Part shown: positions 22,144 through 32,455 of the stretch, piece by piece
How positions within the stretch are numbered: the stretch's first letter is position 1
Layout: every line of letters starts with the position of its first letter
Source of the DNA: Calendula officinalis
Taxonomy: Eukaryota > Streptophyta > Magnoliopsida > Asterales > Asteraceae
Length of the DNA stretch: 64,000 nucleotides
NCBI GenBank assembly: GCA_963853835.1
Contig: OY970834.1
Coordinates: 35,123,257-35,187,256 of the forward strand
Direction of reading: 5' to 3'
Translations under genes and position numbers: made by a program
The notes under the pieces: generated by a model
Seen by the model: the letters and a program-made list of their open reading frames with translations, nothing else
Told to the model about the DNA's origin: nothing
Database searches by the model: none

Positions 22144-23404
22144 ATGTGGCGCACGCAAGCAGTATCCGTCCTTTTACTTCAAAACCAGATCGAGGATTTG
22201 CAAGATACAGTTGACCAAATGGAGGGCCACTCTGAACGTTCACGAATCCGAGACCTTCGACTACAAATGGATGAGATACAAGATATTGTTACCGACATGC
22301 ATTGTCGGGCTGATTCAGCTGCGTTTGAGGAGAAGAATCAGGAGGCACCTGAAGATGAAGACTATCACTCCGAGCCATCTCTTTCAAGTACACACAGGAG
22401 GATGTCATATTCCAGGATCCGACATATGAGGGAAAGACCTCCACCTACAATACATCTCAGGGAGCAGCAAACTCAAAACTCCGCATCAGGGAGTCAACAA
22501 ACACACACAAATGATGTGGTTACTCAGCATGGGTGGGCCCGAAGTGTAGAAGAATTTTACATCCACGGGGATAGCCGCGGTAATGATACTTTTTGCTATA
22601 TTGCATTCTTAGGTCGTAAAAAAGTACCAAGAGAGTTTTGGAGTGTCCTAGTAGGTGAGAATGCAAGCTCTTCTTTGTGGCCTATGGTAAGTAATTTAAT
22701 TTTGTTATTATGAGTTTTATGTAATCAAATCTCAAATTTAACTAATTATATATTTTTTATAGCATATAGAGGCTTGGATTAAAAGATGGATGCGTTACCG
22801 GTGGTACGTTGGGTATAAAACCGGAGAATATACGCGATGGACAATAATATCCACCGGATTTGAGCCTCTTTTATCACCACTTCACATATCAGAGGCAGCT
22901 AAATATGCGGATGGCAGTTTGACACCTTATCCCGCTTGGGGGGACGTAGATGTTGTATACATTCCTTTTTGTTTAAATGATAACATTTGGTCACTTGCGC
23001 AGATGAATCTCGTTACAAACGAGACATGTTTTATCTGTAGTTGTAAGAAGTCCTTAAAAAAAGAGTTGTTTTTGTCAATGGTTAGACGTTGGAACGAAAA
23101 CTTGTCCGCTTTACGTATGGCGATTTCGTACGAAGGAAGACCCGACCAACCTAAATCGTCTATTTATTTCGCCAAAGGCATACCTCAAGGAAGTGCAGAA
23201 GACTCTTCAGTGTTTATTTGTAAGTTTATGAATTATTTGGTAACAGGGAAATCAATCTTGAAAGATGAAGGCATCGATTATAATCAGGTGGCTACGGATT
23301 ACCGACAGCTTATGGCTCGTGAATTTTATAGCTATCGTATTTTAGAATCACATCCCAAAATATTTCCTTTTAGACCTACGATGTTATTTGAAGAATTGGA
23401 ATAA
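22144..23404 (+). CDS. MULE-1 gene A: coiled-coil plus catalytically dead Ulp1-like domain
   Basis: Two exons, 22144-22686 and 22763-23404, with GTAAGT...TATAG borders, give 394 residues. Residues about 8-55 form a predicted coiled coil (heptad-like LLLQNQIEDL..., MDEIQDIV). The second exon looks like a C48 (Ulp1/SENP) fold: WGDVDVVYIPF, IWSLAQMNL, IPQG...DSSVFICKFMNYL. In active members these read HW, YDS and DCGVF. Here the His position is Ile256, the Asp position falls in CSC (about residue 272) and the Cys is Ser329; the Gln of IPQ is kept. The sibling in MULE-2 has the same losses, so the change is ancestral. A role as a SUMO-binding or scaffolding pseudoprotease is inference. The TATA box at 22012 and the motif array upstream suggest element-controlled expression. 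Confidence 0.8.
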
Positions 23405-24048
23405 AGTTTAAATTGTATTTGTTATTTATGTAGTAATAATTTGTGTTCCAAAAAAATTATTCGTCTAACTTTGGAGCTTAGTAGAGTACGCTCTTTAATT
23501 ATTCCGATACAACTTTTTAAATACTAGTTGTAATATTCATGAGAATTTAAACATCTGAAAAAGAATCAGACAAAATAGATGAGAAATGAAAGAGTTATGA
23601 TAATTTCAAAATGGCAAAAAAAAATTATTTGTAATGCCAAAACTTTCAAAATGCTAAATTTATGGATTGATAACTTCAAATCTACAAGGTTCTGGACATA
23701 AATGTAAATTGTATTTGTTATTTATCTATGAATAATTTGTCTTCCAAAAAATAATATTCGTCTAACTTTGGAGCTTAATAGAGTACGCTCTTTAATTATT
23801 CCGATATAACTTTTTAAATACTAGTTGTAGTATTCCTGAGAATTTAAACATGTGAAAAAGAATCAGACAAAATAGATTAGAAATGAAAGAGTTATGATAA
23901 ATTCAAAATGGCAAAAGTGATAAAAATGATAAAAATCTAATGATGATTGCAAAGTGATAAAAATGAATATATGACATTATTTACATGTGCAATTCACTTC
24001 AAAATAAATACTTGCATAACTAAAAAATAAAAAAAATAATAAAATAAT
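23405..24048. repeat. MULE-1 A/B intergenic region with ~297 bp tandem duplication
   Basis: Two diverged copies start near 23408 and 23704 and share CTAACTTTGGAGCTTA and GTACGCTCTTTAATTATTCC. MULE-2 has one related copy at about 45085-45240. The region probably holds the convergent 3' UTRs of A and B. Confidence 0.8.
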
Positions 24049-26404
24049 TTAATGATTGTGGCCCATTCTACCTCCCGTACCACAATCCGGCGGTCTTATA
24101 TTTCTGCGCGACCTACCTCGTTGTTCGTTTTCGTAATCAGGGTCCCGATTAATGTCAAACATATGGACCGGAGTAACATGTCTATCTGGATGTTGGAAAG
24201 AAGATCCGCCTGGCCAATAATTTTCAGGGCAATCAGACAAATTACCTGCCTGAGAAAAAAGTGGGGGTGCAGCGGCATAAGGGGTATTAAACCCCCAATT
24301 TGGGAGTTCGTTGTTTTGAGGCATTTCATGAATATTAAGAAAATTTTCATTGTATGCCATACTAGAATCCTCATTTTGATAATGCATACTTGAATTCCCC
24401 GGTTCAAAGTTGAAAGTTGGAATGTAGGCATCAGTATTATCCTGGTTCGATGTGCCCATCTCCAGCTGTTGTGATGAACTGGCACCACCAGTATTATCCC
24501 GGTTCGAAGTGCCCACATGTCCAGTTTCAGTTTGTTGGGAGTTACGTGACCCCCGCCGCCGCATCCATCTAGGAATTCCCCTTCTTTCCTCCTGGGTCAG
24601 TTGTCTGTCAAACGGTTGACGGTGATCCTGTGACACAAGAGAATTCCAATCTATTGGACGCTCATCTGCATGTGCTGTCTGCAAGACTGACTGGGACATT
24701 TGCAAGATGTTGCCTAATAAAGGCTCATACGCCTCTTGTCCCACCAAAGGTTGCATCATTTGTTGAACGTGGGTTAACCCATCAACCTACATACCAATAA
24801 ATATTATTATTATGATATTTTACCGATGTGTAAATTTTGATATGATATATTACCGTAAAATTTAAATTCCCTCCCAAATTATGGCCACGCAAGTTGTCTG
24901 GACCAAATGCTGGATTTTTAATATGGATTATGGTACGTTGGTAGTACCAAGTCCTATAATCATGTGAAGTACTGGGAGTGTTCGTCACCTCTGCGGTGAC
25001 GTAATTCATATGGCGGTTGTTCCAATGTGCTAGAAATTGGTCTAGAACCCTCTCCCAATCTTTTCCGGCTTCTCTCCGGCCAATTTTTTGTAACCATATG
25101 TGTTGATTTGCGTCTGAAAGGGGGGGAATAGGAATATCTTGAAAGAGATTAAATTGTCTCATTACCCTGTTGGGTAAGTACTGCTCAACTATTCCCCAGA
25201 AAATCACATATGTTACACAGAGCCAGTTCTCAGGCTGCTCTACACACACCGGTGCTAGAAGATGCCCATAATTATCATAGGGAGCCCATATGAACTGCAA
25301 AATATTGTTTTAGGTTATTTAGTCTAAATCAATTAGCAATTATAGAATTGATTTTAAAAGTAGAATACCTCTTCACTAGTTAATGCTTCCAACGCTGACC
25401 TATAGGATGCCAAATTTGACCTGGTTGTACGCGTGAAGCTTAACTTCTGATTCCACCTGCATTTCCATACATTATAATAGTTATCAATAGTTATCAATAA
25501 TTATCAATAATTTTTTCATTTTAATGTATTGATAACGGATTACATACCTACAACCAAATGTTTTTCCCTGTACGAGACTAGTATCTCTAATACTAAGAGT
25601 TGGAGATAATAATGGAAACCTACTCCAAACCCAAAACTGCAGCAAACCTATAGGACCACAAATTTCTGTTGCGTCCTTATTAGTTGCTTTGCCAAGGTTT
25701 CGGTAGAGACTGGCGAGAACAGCACTACCCCAACTATATCGCCCGCACATCTCTAGGTCTTCAATGATGTCCAAAAAATACAACTGGACCACAGAGTCAC
25801 TTGAGTCGGTAAATAAAGTACCACTAAGTAGAATGAGTATGTATATTCTGGCCCTTTGTTCATATTCCACGTCATTTTGTGGTGGGGGAGCCTGTGCTAG
25901 AAAGTCTGTAAAACATGTACGTTTTACCTGGCGGGATCTGAAATCATTCAACGTTGGCCTAAAACCGAACATACGTTGAAACTTGTCTAGCAGATCAGAG
26001 GAATACTTGTATCCCGGGTCCTTACGGGTAACGGCCGGGCCATTTATACGCAAACCCCATATTGCTTGAACGTCTTGCAAGGTCACGGTGACCTCTCCTA
26101 TTGGCATGTGAAACGTATTGGTTTCAGGACGCCACCTCTCGACAAAGGCTGTGATAAGAGCGTGATCAATTTCCCGCCATTTACAGGCGAATACTCCGGC
26201 AAAACCAGCCTTTTCTAACAAGTCAATCACGCCTTGGACAGGTGGGTTTGCTTTGAAGATTTGAAAAAATCGTTTGTCATTCCGCCTGACATGTAAATCA
26301 TTTTCTGGGATCTGATTATAAAACAGATGATAAGCTCGGTGTTTGTTAGCTAAATATAACAACTCCTGGTTGATGGGACCGGGAACAAGTTGCATGTTAC
26401 TCAT
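24049..26404 (-). CDS. MULE-1 gene B: plant mobile domain protein
   Basis: Four exons on the minus strand: 26404-25548, 25456-25369, 25294-24854, 24786-24049. All junctions are GT-AG and phases agree, giving 707 residues with no lesion. The plant mobile domain (PMD, PF10536 type) fills exons 1-3: residues 89-125 read ERWRPETNTFHMPIGEVTVT, LQDVQAIWGLRINGPAV, followed by ILLSGTLFTDSSD, LYFLDIIEDLEMCGRYSWGS, and WLCVTYVIFWGIVEQYLPNR in exon 3. Exon 4 is a hydrophilic, Gln/Asn/Ser-rich tail with a basic RWMRRRGSR stretch, ending RPPDCGTGGRMGHNH. PMDs occur in plant transposons and in host MAIN/MAIL proteins linked to silencing of repeats; the job here is unknown. A TATA-like box lies at about 26536-26548. 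Gene B is also intact in MULE-2, unlike the transposase. Confidence 0.88.
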
Positions 26405-26741
26405 TTTGTAAAATGTGTTAGAGGTTTTTGATGGTGATTGTTTTTTTGATGGTGATAGTTTTTTTGAAGAAATGTGTTAGAGCTTTTTGATCGTGATAGA
26501 TTTTTTGAATGTGAAGAAAAATTAATTTTTGATGTTGATATTTATAGTTATAATTTTATTTTGTGATTATAAAGAAAAATTCGATGGAAAATGTTTGTAT
26601 TGTAAATGCTGAACGTCTGAAATAAATTTGTGGTTGGGGTTAAATGATACACAGATTTCACGGGTCCTTAAATGTTGTGGTTGGGTAGCTTCACAATTAA
26701 TTCGGTGGTTGGGGTGAAGACAAAGGTCAATGGTGTTCCCC

Positions 26742-26908
26742 GAGTCCGGAAATTGTCCTTTTGGACTCCTAGAGTCCGGAAATCCTTACAAGTTGGTACA
26801 CTCGGAGTCCGGAAATCTGACGCGGTGCAGTCTCGGAGTCCGGAAATATGACGCGGCGCAGTCTTGGAGTCCGGAAATCAGCTGTTCGTCCTCCCCGAGT
26901 CCGGAAAT
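26742..26908. promoter_or_regulatory. MULE-1 central GAGTCCGGAAAT array between divergent genes B and C
   Basis: Six copies start at 26742, 26772, 26805, 26836, 26867 and 26897 (steps 30, 33, 31, 31, 30), about three DNA turns each. The array is almost equidistant from the B start (338 bp) and the C start (343 bp). Confidence 0.93.
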
Positions 26909-27250
26909 TCTGAAAAGCAAGGCAGAGTTTTAAATTTTAGTGGTTGGGTTCGAATATAAATGTTGTGCAGTCAAATCGGGTTTAATTTTAGTGGTTAGGG
27001 AATCCGAATATTAAGTAGTGATGTGATAAATATTAAAGTAAAAGTACTACTTTATATTAATTTTTTTGTCTTATTTCCAATTTATGTACTGATAAAATAA
27101 AAGATTGAATAATGTTTGTAGATGATGACCACCAATTTATCTCTATAAATACAACCTTTATACTCAAACACAATATATCCTCTAACTATTCAAACACAAT
27201 ATATCCTCTAACTATTCAAACACAAATATCCAGTAATATTATCCTCCAAA

Positions 27251-30023
27251 ATGTCTTTGACAAAACCTTTCATTGTTACTATATATTGGGGTGGTAACCT
27301 TCAATATACAAACGGCAACATAATAGGTGACAGGGAAAGCAAGCAATGTTCTATTGTTTTTGTAAGAAGACAAAATTACGAAGCGTTTCAAAATTTGGTT
27401 TACAACCATGTTCAAGTCCCGCAAGAACAATACAAGTTACATTACCTTTTATGTTATGAATACCTGGGAATATTCTATATGTCTAGAATCACAAGTGATG
27501 AAAGCTTAGAGACATTATATTTCATTGCCGGTTCAAGTGAACATTTTATGGGTCATATAATTGTGGAATTGCACAATTATATGCAATATATGGGGCCACA
27601 ACCTCCACAAATCGGGTTTGTGGAATTGCACCAACATTGCTCAGGTGCAGAAGTACTTACTGTACCGGAACCTCCAACTCGTTATCAGTCCGCAGTTATG
27701 ACTGGTCCATCGGCATCTGCCCGCTCGTTAGATGATCCATTACCTGACCTGAATCTCGCCGTTGATAACAATGAAGATGACGGCTTAGACAGATCGGAAG
27801 ACGAACCACAATCTGATGATACGAGAGATGAATTTTATGACAACGGTGAGGCGGATCGTTTTGATGATAAACCAAATCAGCATGTTGATCAACAGCCTCA
27901 ACATGTTGATCAACGTCCTTAACATGTTGATCAACGTCCTCAACAACCTTTGTATGACTTTTCCCAATTTGAAACAAATGCATACAATGAGGCTGATAAT
28001 GGCCCCATGCTTGATGAACACGATGAAATATTTTTTTGGAGATCAGACAGGCCTGATCACCTTCACATTAATATGTATTTCTCTAACAAGCAAGAGATGA
28101 TTGATGCAGTTAGGTCTTGGAATATAGGCCAAAATAAGGAGATTTGGGTTATCGAAAGCACATCTAAAAAGTGGGTTGCTAGGTGCTCTACTCTTAGACC
28201 GCAAAAAATTGAGAACAACCCAGATGACAACCCAGATGACAACCTCCCATCCACGAGCAACCAATCTACCAGAAACCCATCTACCCGTAGCAACGCATCT
28301 GATATCATCCCATTTACCAGCAACTCAGATAATGAAGAAGAGGAAATACCATGTAGTTCAGATGATGAAGAGGCGGAAAAACCATGTACTTGGTATGTTC
28401 GTTCAATTAAGAAGCGGAAGGAAGGGTTGTGGCAACTAAGAAGATGGGTATCCATGCACAATTGTGAAAAAGGTACGGTTGTTGGAAACAAAAACAAATG
28501 TTTGACGTCCGCGTTCATAGCCACCCAAATCCTCCACCACGTACGTGTCAATATCGCATACCCCGTAAAACACATTATGGCTCATGTCAGTGAACATATT
28601 CACGTTACCATATCTTACATCAAGGCTTGGCGTGCTAGGCATATTGCTATAGAGAGGATATTTGGGAGTTGGGAAAGCAACTTTGAAGAGTTGCCAAAGT
28701 ACATTAATGCTTTAATTCAGTCAAACCCTTCCACAATCGTTCAGTGGTCACTTAGGGGGAGGGAGAGTCCTAATGACACCCGACAAGTTTTCAAGTCTAT
28801 TTTTTGGGCTTTTGGACCTGCTATCGCAGCCTTTCGATATTGCATGCCTGTTATTTGTGTGGACAGGACATTTTTGAAAGGCTCCTACAGAGCGAAGCTC
28901 TTGACTGCCGTCACAAAAGACGCAAATAATCAAATTTTACCTCTCGCGTATGCTATTGTTGACGAGGAGTCTAACGAAAATTGGGTATGGTTCTTCAATC
29001 ACCTACGGCGATACGTTGCAAATCACAGTGATAGACGGTTATGTGTCATTTCTGACAGGCACCATGGGCTTCTATATGCAATGAACAATCTACAAGAGTG
29101 GCAAGAGCCACGTGCGTATCATAGATATTGTCTGAGGCACGTCAGAAGCAACCTCAACAAATGTTTCAAGAACCACCGAATGAAGCAACTATGTTGGGTG
29201 ATGGGTGCCACGACTGAACAACGTAAGTTTGACGTAGCCAAAGACGAACTCATATCTATCAACCCGGCCGGGTGGGCGTATCTGGAGGAAATCGGGGTTG
29301 ATAAGTGGAGTCTTTTGGGAGACGAAGACCATAGACGTTGGGGGAACACGACGTCAAATATTGCCGAGAGTTACAACAACGTATTGCGTGGAGCTAGACT
29401 TCTTCCAATTAAGGCGATGATTGACTTCACCTTCACAAAAACTGTCATCCTTTTCAGGGACCGCGCGGAAAATGCGTCTAATTGTAAGACGACACTAACC
29501 CCGCGTATGTGGGGTCTTTTCACCACGCGAGACAGATATGCCCGGCAGCACGATATTCTGAACTTTGACTACGAGGAGGGCGTGTACAGGGTGAGGACAA
29601 GGGTTCAATTCGGCCATGGTGGGAACGATCAGACGGTGACTTACAACAACGGAAACGGTGATTGTACATGTGGGAAGTGGCAAATGATGCGCTTTCCGTG
29701 TTCACATGCTATTGCAGTTTGTCGTCATAGGGGGGGGTGACCCGAAAGAACTTGTGAGTCGGGTCTATAAAATAGATATGTACAAACGTCAATATAGGGG
29801 AGCTTTTACACCGCTACCCCATGTCTCTTACTGGCACGACCCAAATTGGGGATTGAAAGCCGCAACTGGAAGAATTTCAACAAGAAGAGGGAGGCGACAA
29901 CAGAATAGGATCACTACCGAGATGGACCAGGCTAATCCAAGGCAAGGATACAGAAAACGTTGTGGAATTTGCACCGAGATAGGGCATACCAGAACCAGAT
30001 GCCCAACTATTAGTAGAGATTGA
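27251..30023 (+). pseudogene. MULE-1 gene C: MURA-type DDE transposase, two lesions
   Basis: The start at 27251 lies 100 bp after a TATA box (27144-27150). The N-terminus (MSLTKPFIVTIYWGG...) resembles the first block of plant MULE transposases. An acidic linker follows, then the MuDR zinc-binding-like region (EIWVIESTSKKWVARCS...CTWYVR...LWQLRRWVSMHNC). The DDE core has Asp at 28862-28864 (CVDRTF), Asp at 29054-29056 (SDRH) and Glu at 29366-29368 (NIAESYNN), giving the MULE spacing D-64-D-104-E, with CLRHVRSN between. A SWIM zinc finger (CTCGKWQMMRFPCSH) and a CCHC knuckle (CGICTEIGHTRTRC) follow. Lesions: an in-frame TAA at 27920-27922 within a short CAACATGTTGAT repeat, and a frameshift at the G-run 29731-29737. 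Since the core is otherwise intact, inactivation looks recent. Confidence 0.92.
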
Positions 30024-30182
30024 TTGTAGAAGCATTATGTTCTTTTTAGTTTTTTAGTTTTTAGTTTTTTATTTTTGGTACTTAAATTAATGTATTATTA
30101 AATTTCGATAAGTTTTTTAATGCACTTTTTAATATGATAAGACCGGTCTTATTTCACATGATATATCAAACTATATTACATA

Positions 30183-30780
30183 TCATTCATTCTCACGTTT
30201 AACAGTAAAAATGACATTTCTACCATTAGTCTGATAGTCTTCATTTATGATAAAAGTACAAAGTTCATCAGGTAGAATTCCGTTTTCATGCATGAAATGC
30301 TTGAAATCACCACTCATTTTAACTTCCCCAAATCGAGTAGCATGGAGGTCCATGACTTCAACATAATCACCTCTTCGTATCACGCAATGTCTTTTCTGAA
30401 GGAGGTGGTTATGCTGCCTCACAAACCGAGGCGGTAAAAGCTGAAAATACCAAAAAATTATGATTTTAGTTAATTGAACAAATATTATCTTGTAATTTTA
30501 AACGTACCATTTTTTGCTTTCTCGTGTGAAAATTCTTAAACCTCCCTTTTAACTGCCAGAGATGAATAACCGGTGGTCCTATTTCACGCAACATTTGAGT
30601 ATGTCACTCATATTGAGCTTGCTCTGCATCAAGCCAAAGAAGTTGCTCCTCGTCTGCAAGTTCTTCCGCATGCACCTCATTGTAATCCATAGCTATCAAA
30701 CATTCTAACTCAGCCTCATCTAAAGGAGGCGAATCATACACGGGGTGATATGGAGGTGACTCGTTATTCGACGAACTCAT
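30183..30780 (-). pseudogene. MULE-1 gene D: small protein, possible B3-like DNA-binding domain, one stop
   Basis: Two exons, 30780-30508 and 30440-30183 (GTACGT...TTTCAG), would encode 176 residues. Exon 1 is acidic (MSSSNNESPPYHPVYDSPPL..., AEELADEEQLLWLDAEQAQ) and has an in-frame TGA at 30606-30604; the sibling has CGA there, so it is probably a CpG transition. Exon 2 reads LLPPRFVRQHNHLLQKRHCV, IRRGDYVEVMDL, VKMSGDFKHFMHENGILPDE and LCTFIIN, with NVIFTVKREN at the end. The order LPxxFVxxH, aromatic-xxF-xxNG(I/L), xDxLxF resembles a plant B3 domain, but this is pattern reading only. The TATA box (30872-30879) and an inverted GAGTCCGGAAAT array sit upstream. If B3-like, D is a candidate reader of the element's own motif. 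Confidence 0.6.
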
Positions 30781-30908
30781 TGTTATTTTGTTGGGAGAAA
30801 TACAGTTGTGAATAGCTTAAGTTGAGAGATAGAAGTGTTGAGAGATAGAAGTTTTGTGATATAAATTGTACATATATAGCCGGTTGAGGGGTTAACCTTC
30901 ATGGTACC

Positions 30909-31121
30909 ATTTCCGGACTCGGGGAGTATGAAAACCCAAATCCGGACTCTAGGAGTCATGGTGACCATTTCCGGACTCACGGAGTACCAAACTCTGGTTT
31001 TCCGGACTCCAAGATTCCAAACCGTACTTCTGCACCCAAACTGTACTTTCCCATTTGCTGGTACGATGTAAAAAGAGATTTCCGGACTCCGGGACAACTA
31101 ATTCAGCTCAATTCCGGACTC
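30909..31121 (-). promoter_or_regulatory. MULE-1 right motif array upstream of gene D
   Basis: ATTTCCGGACTC-type copies (motif on the minus strand) start at 30909, 30938, 30967, 30998, 31078 and 31110. Steps are 29-32 bp, with one wider gap of 80. Confidence 0.9.
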
Positions 31122-31215
31122 CGTGAGTCCGACTACATCATTTGTGAAAGTCAACAAAAAACAGCATCATTTGTGAAAATTTGAAGGAAAACAGCATTAT
31201 TTCTGAAAAAAATTC
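31113..31215 (-). repeat. MULE-1 right TIR
   Basis: Inverted counterpart of 21701-21803. Motifs end at 31208, 31178 and 31149, and the first inverted GAGTCC motif ends at 31121 (steps 30, 29, 28, exactly as in the left TIR). It abuts the duplicated AACAAACAA, which includes the A of the next gene's ATG. Confidence 0.92.
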
Positions 31216-31223
31216 AACAAACA

Positions 31224-32078
31224 ATGGCAGGACTTCATCTGGTTTCTCCCTACAGAGCAAATCTCAGCCGTGCCATCTCACCGTCACCGTCCGCCCACCG
31301 CAGATCCACCGTCATCGCCGGTGTGCCCCAAAGCCTATCATACTGGGATTCAATACATTCCGATATCGACAACCACCTGAAAAAAGCCATCCCAATCCGT
31401 GAACCCCTTTCCGTTTTCGAGCCAATGCCTCACTTGACTTTTGCACCACCCAAAACCACCGCGTCGGCGTTGTGTGTTGCCGCCTGTGAGGTAGTCGGCG
31501 GCAAGCGTGAAGATGCTATAGTGGCCGCGTCAGCAATTCATTTAATGCATGCCGCTATGTACACCCATGATCATATGTTGTTAACGGATCAGGTTCGGCC
31601 CGAACCCGAAAACCCACACAAGTTTGGCCCGAATGTTGAGCTTCTCACCGGCGACGGGATTCTGCCGTTCGGTTTTGAGTTACTCGCCGGCTCTCTAGAC
31701 CCGGTCAGTAACAACTCCGATAAGATAATGAGGGTGGTTATGGAGATCACCCGAGCTGTGGGAGCTGAAGCGATGGTTGACCAGTCTGGTGGTCAAACTT
31801 CACGACAGCTCCACGGATGTGGTGCCACGTGTGGAGCCATTTTAGGAGGTGGTAGTGAAGATGAAATTGAAAGATTGAAAAAGTTTGGAGTTTATTTGGG
31901 GAAAATACAAGGACTGTTAAGTGGAAATGAAGGGGGTAAAATGGAATTAGCTGATAAATGGAGGGCTTTGGCTCTAAAGGAACTCGAATATTTTGATAGC
32001 AAAATGGTTAAGCAAATTTCGAGCATTGTGAATCTAGAGTTTTCTTATTTTGTTGAACCATCGATTATGTCTTGTTAA
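31224..32078 (+). CDS. Geranyl diphosphate synthase small subunit (SSU-I type), paralogue 1
   Basis: Single-exon frame of 284 residues, intact. It belongs to the GGPP synthase family but is the non-catalytic small-subunit type: the first Asp-rich motif is replaced by YTHDHMLLTD (about 113-122), the second is absent, and both CxxxC motifs typical of SSU proteins are present (C84-VAA-C88, C199-GAT-C203). In this family the SSU binds a plastid GGPP synthase and shifts its product to geranyl diphosphate, the monoterpene precursor. The Ser/Arg-rich first ~35 residues fit a plastid transit peptide. The protein is very similar to the paralogue at 39413. MULE-1 sits directly before it: the TSD covers 31216-31224, so the A of the ATG is the last duplicated base. 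The native promoter is at 21552-21700, so transcription from it is doubtful; the MULE end may or may not act as a promoter. Confidence 0.93.
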   Translation: MAGLHLVSPYRANLSRAISPSPSAHRRSTVIAGVPQSLSYWDSIHSDIDNHLKKAIPIREPLSVFEPMPHLTFAPPKTTASALCVAACEVVGGKREDAIVAASAIHLMHAAMYTHDHMLLTDQVRPEPENPHKFGPNVELLTGDGILPFGFELLAGSLDPVSNNSDKIMRVVMEITRAVGAEAMVDQSGGQTSRQLHGCGATCGAILGGGSEDEIERLKKFGVYLGKIQGLLSGNEGGKMELADKWRALALKELEYFDSKMVKQISSIVNLEFSYFVEPSIMSC

Positions 32079-32131
32079 CCTTCTCAATTTTATTAATGAA
32101 ATAAATTATTATTATGATACATGATTTAACA

Positions 32132-32263
32132 CCAAAGGGCCAATGTCCTAGCGGTAAGGTGTTTGCCCTCCAACTTAGTGGTTGAGGGTTCGAATCCCAT
32201 AATGGACATAGGTGGTTATTTAGGAGTAGATTAGATTTGCCGTTCAAAAAAAAAAAATAAAAA
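32132..32263 (+). mobile_element. tRNA-derived SINE with 18 bp target duplication
   Basis: It starts CCAAAGGGCC; an A-box-like TAGCGGTAAGG (32150-32160) and a B box GGTTCGAATCC lie about 30 bp apart, and an A-rich tail ends the element. The perfect repeat ATGATACATGATTTAACA flanks it at 32114-32131 and 32264-32281. It is not an intact tRNA gene. Confidence 0.93.
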
Positions 32264-32455
32264 ATGATACATGATTTAACATTGAATTGATTAGAATCAA
32301 ATATTTGAGCAACTAGTCTTTTTAATTATATTTATAATCAAGAATTGAATTATTGATCAGCTTCGTATTAATTTGTTTTGTTGGGTTGATCTTAAAAATA
32401 TCAATCTCAATAATCGGTTCTATCATCTATGTGGTATTACTTCATTAGAGCACGA

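Larger units (their letters stand above)
21701..31215 (+). mobile_element. MULE-1: four-gene Mutator-like element, 9515 bp
   Basis: TIRs of about 100 bp start GAATTTTTTTCAGAAATAAT and are matched inverted at 31113-31215. The perfect 9 bp duplication AACAAACAA lies at 21692-21700 and 31216-31224, the length typical of Mutator. Gene order: A (+, 22144-23404), B (-, 26404-24049), C transposase (+, 27251-30023), D (-, 30780-30183). A and B converge, B and C diverge, C and D converge. Arrays of GAGTCCGGAAAT precede each transcription unit. A and B are intact; C and D are broken. MULE-2 (43410-52322) is its sibling. Confidence 0.95.

Noticed and set aside
26742..26908. Regularly spaced 12 bp repeats resembling a CRISPR array
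   Set aside because: Repeats are too short, the host is a plant nuclear genome, and the spacers are themselves similar (TTGGTACACTCG-like). A promoter-proximal motif array fits better.
28043..29683. Minus-strand open frames opposite the MULE-1 transposase
   Set aside because: Shadows of the DDE transposase; no family resemblance of their own.
32132..32263. Possible tRNA gene (A and B boxes)
   Set aside because: No complete cloverleaf; the A-rich tail and 18 bp TSD show it is a SINE.
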